From Virgibacillus sp. MSP4-1 (lineage in GTDB: Bacteria; Bacillota; Bacilli; Bacillales; Alkalibacillaceae): a stretch of DNA of 64,000 bases. Under the pieces are notes generated by a model. It saw only the letters and a list, made by a program, of their open reading frames with translations. It was not told where the DNA came from and did no database searches. Of this stretch, positions 62,960-64,000 are shown in pieces. The position numbers and the translations under genes are program-made. Position 1 is the first letter of the stretch. Each line of letters opens with the position of its first letter. The stretch lies in contig NZ_CP048021.1 of assembly GCF_010092505.1 (NCBI RefSeq), positions 2,170,001-2,234,000 of the forward strand, read 5' to 3'.

Positions 62960-64000
62960 TGACTATTCCCCCAGACAATTCGATTTACATAGTCCGTATA
63001 AGATAGTAAAATCCTGAGCACCTTATCAGATACATTTTTCATACTATAATCTCCAACAAGCTTTAAAGTATTATTCTCTTGTGTCTCCAGTACTTCTAAC
63101 CCCTGAAGAACCCTTTCCTTACTTAAACCAACCATCATCACAGCCGCTTCTTCCATCGCTTCCGGTCTTTCATGAGCCTCTCTAATATTCAGAGCTCTAA
63201 ATCCCAATATCGAAGATTCCTCACTAATAGTACCACTATCACTAAGTACTGCTTTCGATGATAGCTGAAGTTTCACATAATCATTAAACCCCAACGGCTT
63301 CATAGTCCTTATTAAAGGATGAAACCTTACCCCTTTATTTTCAATCATATTTTTAGTTCTTGGATGAGTACTTACAATCACTGGCATCTTGTATTTTTCT
63401 GCAATGGCATTTAAGCTATCAACTAACTCTAAAAAGTTATCTGAATGAACATTTTCTTCTCGATGCGCTGATACAACAAAATACTTTTCCTCTTCTAGAT
63501 CTAATCGATCTAACACATCGGATTGCTCAATATCGGTTTTTCTTGATTGAAGAACTTCAAACATAGGACTTCCTGTTTTGATAATTCGATCAGAAGGAAA
63601 TCCTTCTCTTAGAAGATACTCTCTTGCAATATCACTATAAGTTAGATTGATATCAGCCGTGTGATCCACAATTTTCCTATTCGTTTCCTCCGGGACTCTT
63701 TGATCAAAGCATCTATTACCAGCTTCCATGTGAAAAATAGGAATATGTCTTCTTTTTGCAGCAATAGCACATAAACAACTATTGGTATCGCCTAAGACTA
63801 AAAACGCATCAGGTTGAACCTCTTCCATAATAGGATCAATCTTCACTAAAATATTCCCTATTGTTTCTACTGCAGTCCCTGTTGCAGCATTGAGAAAATA
63901 ATCCGGCTTCTTCAAATGAAAATCTTTAAAGAATACTTCATTTAATTCATAGTCATAATTCTGGCCTGTATGAACTAACGTATGGTCTATTGCGTTGGAT
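62956..64000 (-). CDS. UDP-sugar 2-epimerase of the WecB/FnlC/CapG type (5' end outside window)
   Basis: At least 348 residues; the frame stays open to base 64000. Visible from the edge: VHTGQNYDYELNEVFF, KPDYFLNAA, VLGDTNSCLCAIAAKR, HMEAGNRCFDQRVPEETNRK, SAHREENV, STHPRTKN and SDSGTISEESS, the non-hydrolysing UDP-GlcNAc 2-epimerase fold. The GNRCFDQRVPEE form is that of the 6-deoxy (FnlC/CapG) branch leading to UDP-L-FucNAc, so the polymer may contain L-FucNAc. The assignment within the family is inferred. Confidence 0.88.
   Translation of the reverse strand, partial: SNAIDHTLVHTGQNYDYELNEVFFKDFHLKKPDYFLNAATGTAVETIGNILVKIDPIMEEVQPDAFLVLGDTNSCLCAIAAKRRHIPIFHMEAGNRCFDQRVPEETNRKIVDHTADINLTYSDIAREYLLREGFPSDRIIKTGSPMFEVLQSRKTDIEQSDVLDRLDLEEEKYFVVSAHREENVHSDNFLELVDSLNAIAEKYKMPVIVSTHPRTKNMIENKGVRFHPLIRTMKPLGFNDYVKLQLSSKAVLSDSGTISEESSILGFRALNIREAHERPEAMEEAAVMMVGLSKERVLQGLEVLETQENNTLKLVGDYSMKNVSDKVLRILLSYTDYVNRIVWGNSH

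Noticed and set aside
1..64000. CRISPR array, tRNA or rRNA genes
   Set aside because: No regularly spaced repeats with unique spacers and no tRNA cloverleaf or rRNA signature were noticed on either strand.

Overview
The window looks like a low-GC Gram-positive chromosome of the family Bacillaceae. It has strong GGAGG-type ribosome sites, sigma-A style promoters, a ComK homologue, CheX/CheW chemotaxis genes, a c-di-GMP-I riboswitch and Bacillus-type small holin-like toxins. A genus such as Oceanobacillus, Virgibacillus or a relative is plausible, but that is inference.

Layout. (1) 1-5704, minus: an acyl-CoA catabolic operon (acyl-CoA synthetase cut by the window edge, two dissimilar acyl-CoA dehydrogenases, a DUF35 zinc-ribbon/OB protein, a thiolase-fold protein without the usual nucleophilic Cys, two MaoC-type hydratases). 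The gene set matches the modules that remove a side chain by dehydrogenation, hydration and retro-aldol cleavage in actinobacterial steroid breakdown. (2) 6091-9943: a large HTH protein and an M24-fold protein. (3) 10383-22015: an Lsr-type (autoinducer-2) uptake and processing locus. lsrACDBF plus two extra enzymes lie on the minus strand; lsrR, lsrK, a cupin and an iron alcohol dehydrogenase lie divergently. The intergenic region holds two good promoters, a cre-like site and an inverted repeat. (4) 22575-27071: a sulfate activation module (sat, SLC13 transporter, cysC, cysQ) bracketed by a 50-bp direct repeat. (5) 27714-31457: a chemotaxis operon (CheX, CheW, MCP, LuxR-type regulator) whose leader is a c-di-GMP-I riboswitch followed by a terminator. 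(6) 31785-33206: an amidase, followed by a type I toxin-antitoxin candidate missing from usual gene calls (33624-33864).

(7) 34091-47153 is an accessory region: a PLD-fold nuclease, a PD-(D/E)XK-like nuclease, a HIRAN protein, a GNAT, a ComK homologue overlapping a DnaD-type replication gene, a frameshifted Y1/RAYT transposase, a broken sugar-nucleotide gene, a MORC/MutL-like GHKL ATPase and an amino-methyltransferase. This reads as a defence and mobile-gene island. (8) 47433-52411 holds two identical 2437-bp IS21-family elements, one inserted inverted into the other with a 105-bp direct duplication. The outer copy has a 7-bp target duplication and sits in an older IS21 relic. (9) 52573-64000, minus, is a cell-surface polysaccharide operon (flippase, two sulfotransferases, rmlBDCA, polymerase, two glycosyltransferases, UDP-sugar 2-epimerase), with a structured RNA candidate at about 59030-59128.

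Possible links: the PAPS made by Sat and CysC could feed the two sulfotransferases; a dispersed GGGACA/TGTCCC palindrome occurs at several gene ends and may be tied to the dead RAYT transposase.
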